In this document: in pieces, positions 13,984-14,712 of the stretch
Layout of the letters: the number at the start of each line of letters is the position of its first letter
How positions within the stretch are numbered: position 1 is the stretch's first letter
Origin: JBBQBM01 sp964554485
GTDB lineage: Bacteria; Patescibacteriota; Saccharimonadia; Saccharimonadales; JAGQMS01
Direction of reading: 5' to 3'
DNA length: 14,712 nucleotides
Assembly (NCBI GenBank): GCA_964554485.1
Contig: CAZKOX010000016.1
Location: 1 to 14,712, forward strand
Position numbers and translations under genes: made by a program
Notes under the pieces: model-generated
The model's input: the letters and a program-made list of their open reading frames with translations, nothing else
The model's database searches: none
Told to the model about the DNA's origin: nothing

Positions 13984-14020
13984 CAGCCTCCGAGGTGGTT
14001 CGGGGGCTGTTTGCTTTTTT
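13984..14020 (+). terminator. Strong intrinsic terminator
   Basis: A 10-bp stem CAGCCTCCGA (13984-13993) / TCGGGGGCTG (14000-14009), with a 6-nt loop and one G-T pair, is followed by TTTGCTTTTTT. It ends the gene at 13631-13957. The upstream AGCCCCC (13957-13963) could compete for the GGGGGCT arm. Confidence 0.85.
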
Positions 14021-14215
14021 AGAGTTTGAATACACTAAAGTAGAATTCCTTTATAGTGAAAAGAGACCAGTGGCTCGGGGACCAGGATGATTACTTCTTG
14101 TGGCGTGCTCGGAATAAATTCCTGTGCGCGTCCTCGAAGATCGAACCTCAACCTACGGTTGTACGGCTCGAATCCGATCCCTTCTGAATCTAAAGAAAAT
14201 CAACCATGTATAAGA
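14021..14215. other. Gap between the orphan terminator and the GIY-YIG gene
   Basis: No supported gene is seen. The stretch holds an 18-nt copy of the tRNA-Gln 3' end (14071-14088) and short hairpin-forming sequences such as CAACC-TAC-GGTTG (about 14147-14161). A minus-strand frame free of stops (14035-14199, 54 codons) lacks a convincing start. Much of it is GC-richer than the core genes, like the two orphan genes. Confidence 0.4.
14071..14088 (-). repeat. 18-bp copy of the tRNA-Gln 3' end, att-like
   Basis: TGGCTCGGGGACCAGGAT is identical, in the same orientation, to 14655-14672, which is the tRNA-Gln 3' end from the T-loop through CCA. Identity stops exactly at the CCA end. This is the expected product of site-specific integration at a tRNA 3' end, or a remnant of a second tRNA. 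Confidence 0.7.
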
Positions 14216-14482
14216 CTATAGTCTTTTCAGCAAATTTATGTCACCGACAATTAAAGCTTCCTTTTTTGCGCGGGTCCACTTCTTTAGCTGTTTCTCCCTT
14301 TTCATAGCTTCCTGCCGGCTAGTAAATATCTCTGAATAAACTAGTCTAAATCCATTGTTATCTTGAGTATACTTTGCTCCATGTTTCGATAAGTGTTCAT
14401 TCTCGCGGCGCAATAAATCATTCGTATGTCCAATATACAAAGTATTATTTTCTCCTCTAAGAAAATAAACGTAATAATTCAT
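14216..14482 (-). CDS. GIY-YIG domain endonuclease-like protein (UPF0213 type)
   Basis: This small GIY-YIG protein is 88 aa from the chosen ATG. It begins NYYVYFLRGENNTLYIGHTN, with the paired strands (YVYFL...LYIG) that name the family. The conserved Arg and Glu-His follow in DLLRRENEHLSKHG, then GFRLVYSEIFTSRQEAMKREKQLKKW, the usual helix in which Glu acts in metal binding. Stand-alone members of this size are common in bacteria and have no settled role. A GTG ten codons upstream (14512) is an alternative start, but the ATG at 14482 fits the family's usual N-terminus. It sits between the two copies of the tRNA 3' end, which suggests it belongs to a small inserted segment. Confidence 0.85.
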   Translation of the reverse strand: MNYYVYFLRGENNTLYIGHTNDLLRRENEHLSKHGAKYTQDNNGFRLVYSEIFTSRQEAMKREKQLKKWTRAKKEALIVGDINLLKRL

Positions 14483-14527
14483 GAATATATAATACTTCGT
14501 CTTTCGGCTCACGAGGTTCGCTCAAGA

Positions 14528-14656
14528 CATTCGACTTACAAAAAATCGCCCAGGCTGAAAGCCATGAGCGAATGAATTGAACTGTAGGCTGAAAGCCATG
14601 AGCGAATGAATTAAACTGTAGGCTGAAAGCCATGAGCGAGCAAGGCGAGTCGAATG
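14528..14656. repeat. 9-bp inverted repeat flanking the tandem repeats
   Basis: CATTCGACT (14528-14536) and AGTCGAATG (14648-14656) are exact inverted copies on either side of the 34-bp repeats. The right copy overlaps the first two bases of the tRNA CCA end. Confidence 0.5.
14552..14639. repeat. 34-bp tandem repeat, about 2.6 copies
   Basis: Units start at 14552, 14586 and 14620. Each opens with AGGCTGAAAGCC, which can fold as GGCT-GAA-AGCC, and continues ATGAGCGAATGAATT(G/A)AACTGT. The first two differ at one base; the third breaks off after ATGAGCGA. There are no spacers, so this is not a CRISPR array. Confidence 0.9.
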
Positions 14657-14712
14657 GCTCGGGGACCAGGATTCGAACCTAGATAAACGGCACCAAAAAC
14701 CGTTGTCCTACC
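14655..14712 (-). tRNA. tRNA-Gln (UUG), partial at window edge
   Basis: The last 58 nt of a tRNA are present; the 5' acceptor and D-stem lie beyond the right edge. On the minus strand the anticodon arm is ACGGT-TTTTGGT-GCCGT, giving anticodon TTG (Gln, CAA). The T-arm is CTAGG-TTCGAAT-CCTGG, followed by TCCCCGA, discriminator G and an encoded CCA. The G discriminator fits bacterial tRNA-Gln. Its 3' end is duplicated at 14071-14088. Confidence 0.9.

Noticed and set aside
13709..14035. 108-aa minus-strand open frame opposite the orphan gene
   Set aside because: It starts inside or beyond the plus-strand terminator and has no promoter or Shine-Dalgarno, while the plus-strand gene has all three signals.
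14026..14057. Plus-strand promoter TTGAAT...TATAGT
   Set aside because: The spacer is 20 nt and no supported gene follows on that strand.
13728..14090. 120-aa plus-strand frame overlapping the orphan gene
   Set aside because: It reads through the strong terminator and the tRNA-end repeat, lacks a Shine-Dalgarno, and has composition typical of a shadow frame.
14090..14190. Second tRNA or tRNA-like fold beside the repeat copy
   Set aside because: TTCGA-like words occur, but no 7-bp acceptor, 5-bp T-stem and anticodon arm can be assembled on either strand.
14552..14639. CRISPR array
   Set aside because: Units are directly adjacent with no unique spacers, and no cas genes are present.
1..14712. 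UGA recoded as an amino acid
   Set aside because: UGA terminates several genes at family-appropriate lengths and no in-frame UGA interrupts a conserved protein.

Overview
The window looks like chromosomal DNA of a Patescibacteria/CPR bacterium, most likely a Saccharibacteria (TM7)-type genome. This is an inference from three things: small genes packed tightly and often overlapping by a few bases, moderately AT-rich DNA, and a gene set of ybaB-recR-DHH phosphoesterase, cysS, PimA-like glycosyltransferases and a heliorhodopsin. UGA is used as a normal stop (for example at the ends of recR and of the gene at 3396), so the SR1/Gracilibacteria Gly recoding does not apply.

Layout. 19-1943 (+) is a DNA-maintenance operon: ybaB/ebfC, recR and a DHH/DHHA1 phosphoesterase. 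The RecR has lost most of its zinc-finger cysteines and the DHH protein has a degenerate DHH motif. 2010-3410 (+) is cysS, with a -10 box only 9 nt before the ATG. 3396-6585 (-) is a three-gene envelope operon: alpha/beta hydrolase, then two GT-B (GT4) glycosyltransferases. 6675-6923 (+) is a small glutaredoxin, again with a near-leaderless promoter. It converges on a GlcD/Dld-type FAD-linked oxidase (6920-8512, -).

8657-11889 (+) is a tightly overlapping cassette: a 54-aa membrane protein with a YLDPGTGS motif, a class I methyltransferase with a kinase-like N-terminal region, and a membrane-anchored sulfatase/LTA-synthase-like protein. These probably modify a cell-surface polymer. It converges on a heliorhodopsin gene (11891-12655, -) that keeps the Schiff-base lysine and the counterion glutamate. 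Its promoter region contains a perfect 12-bp palindrome, and a zinc-ribbon gene (12781-13050, +) is divergent from it.

From about 13.1 kb to the end the DNA changes character. Two divergent orphan genes (13181-13387 - and 13631-13957 +) have visibly higher GC and their own promoters and strong terminators. They are followed by a GIY-YIG nuclease-like gene, 34-bp tandem repeats and a partial tRNA-Gln(UUG) running off the right edge. The last 18 nt of that tRNA are duplicated exactly at 14071-14088, as at an integration site, so this end appears to be a tRNA-associated variable region. No integrase or transposase is visible in the window.
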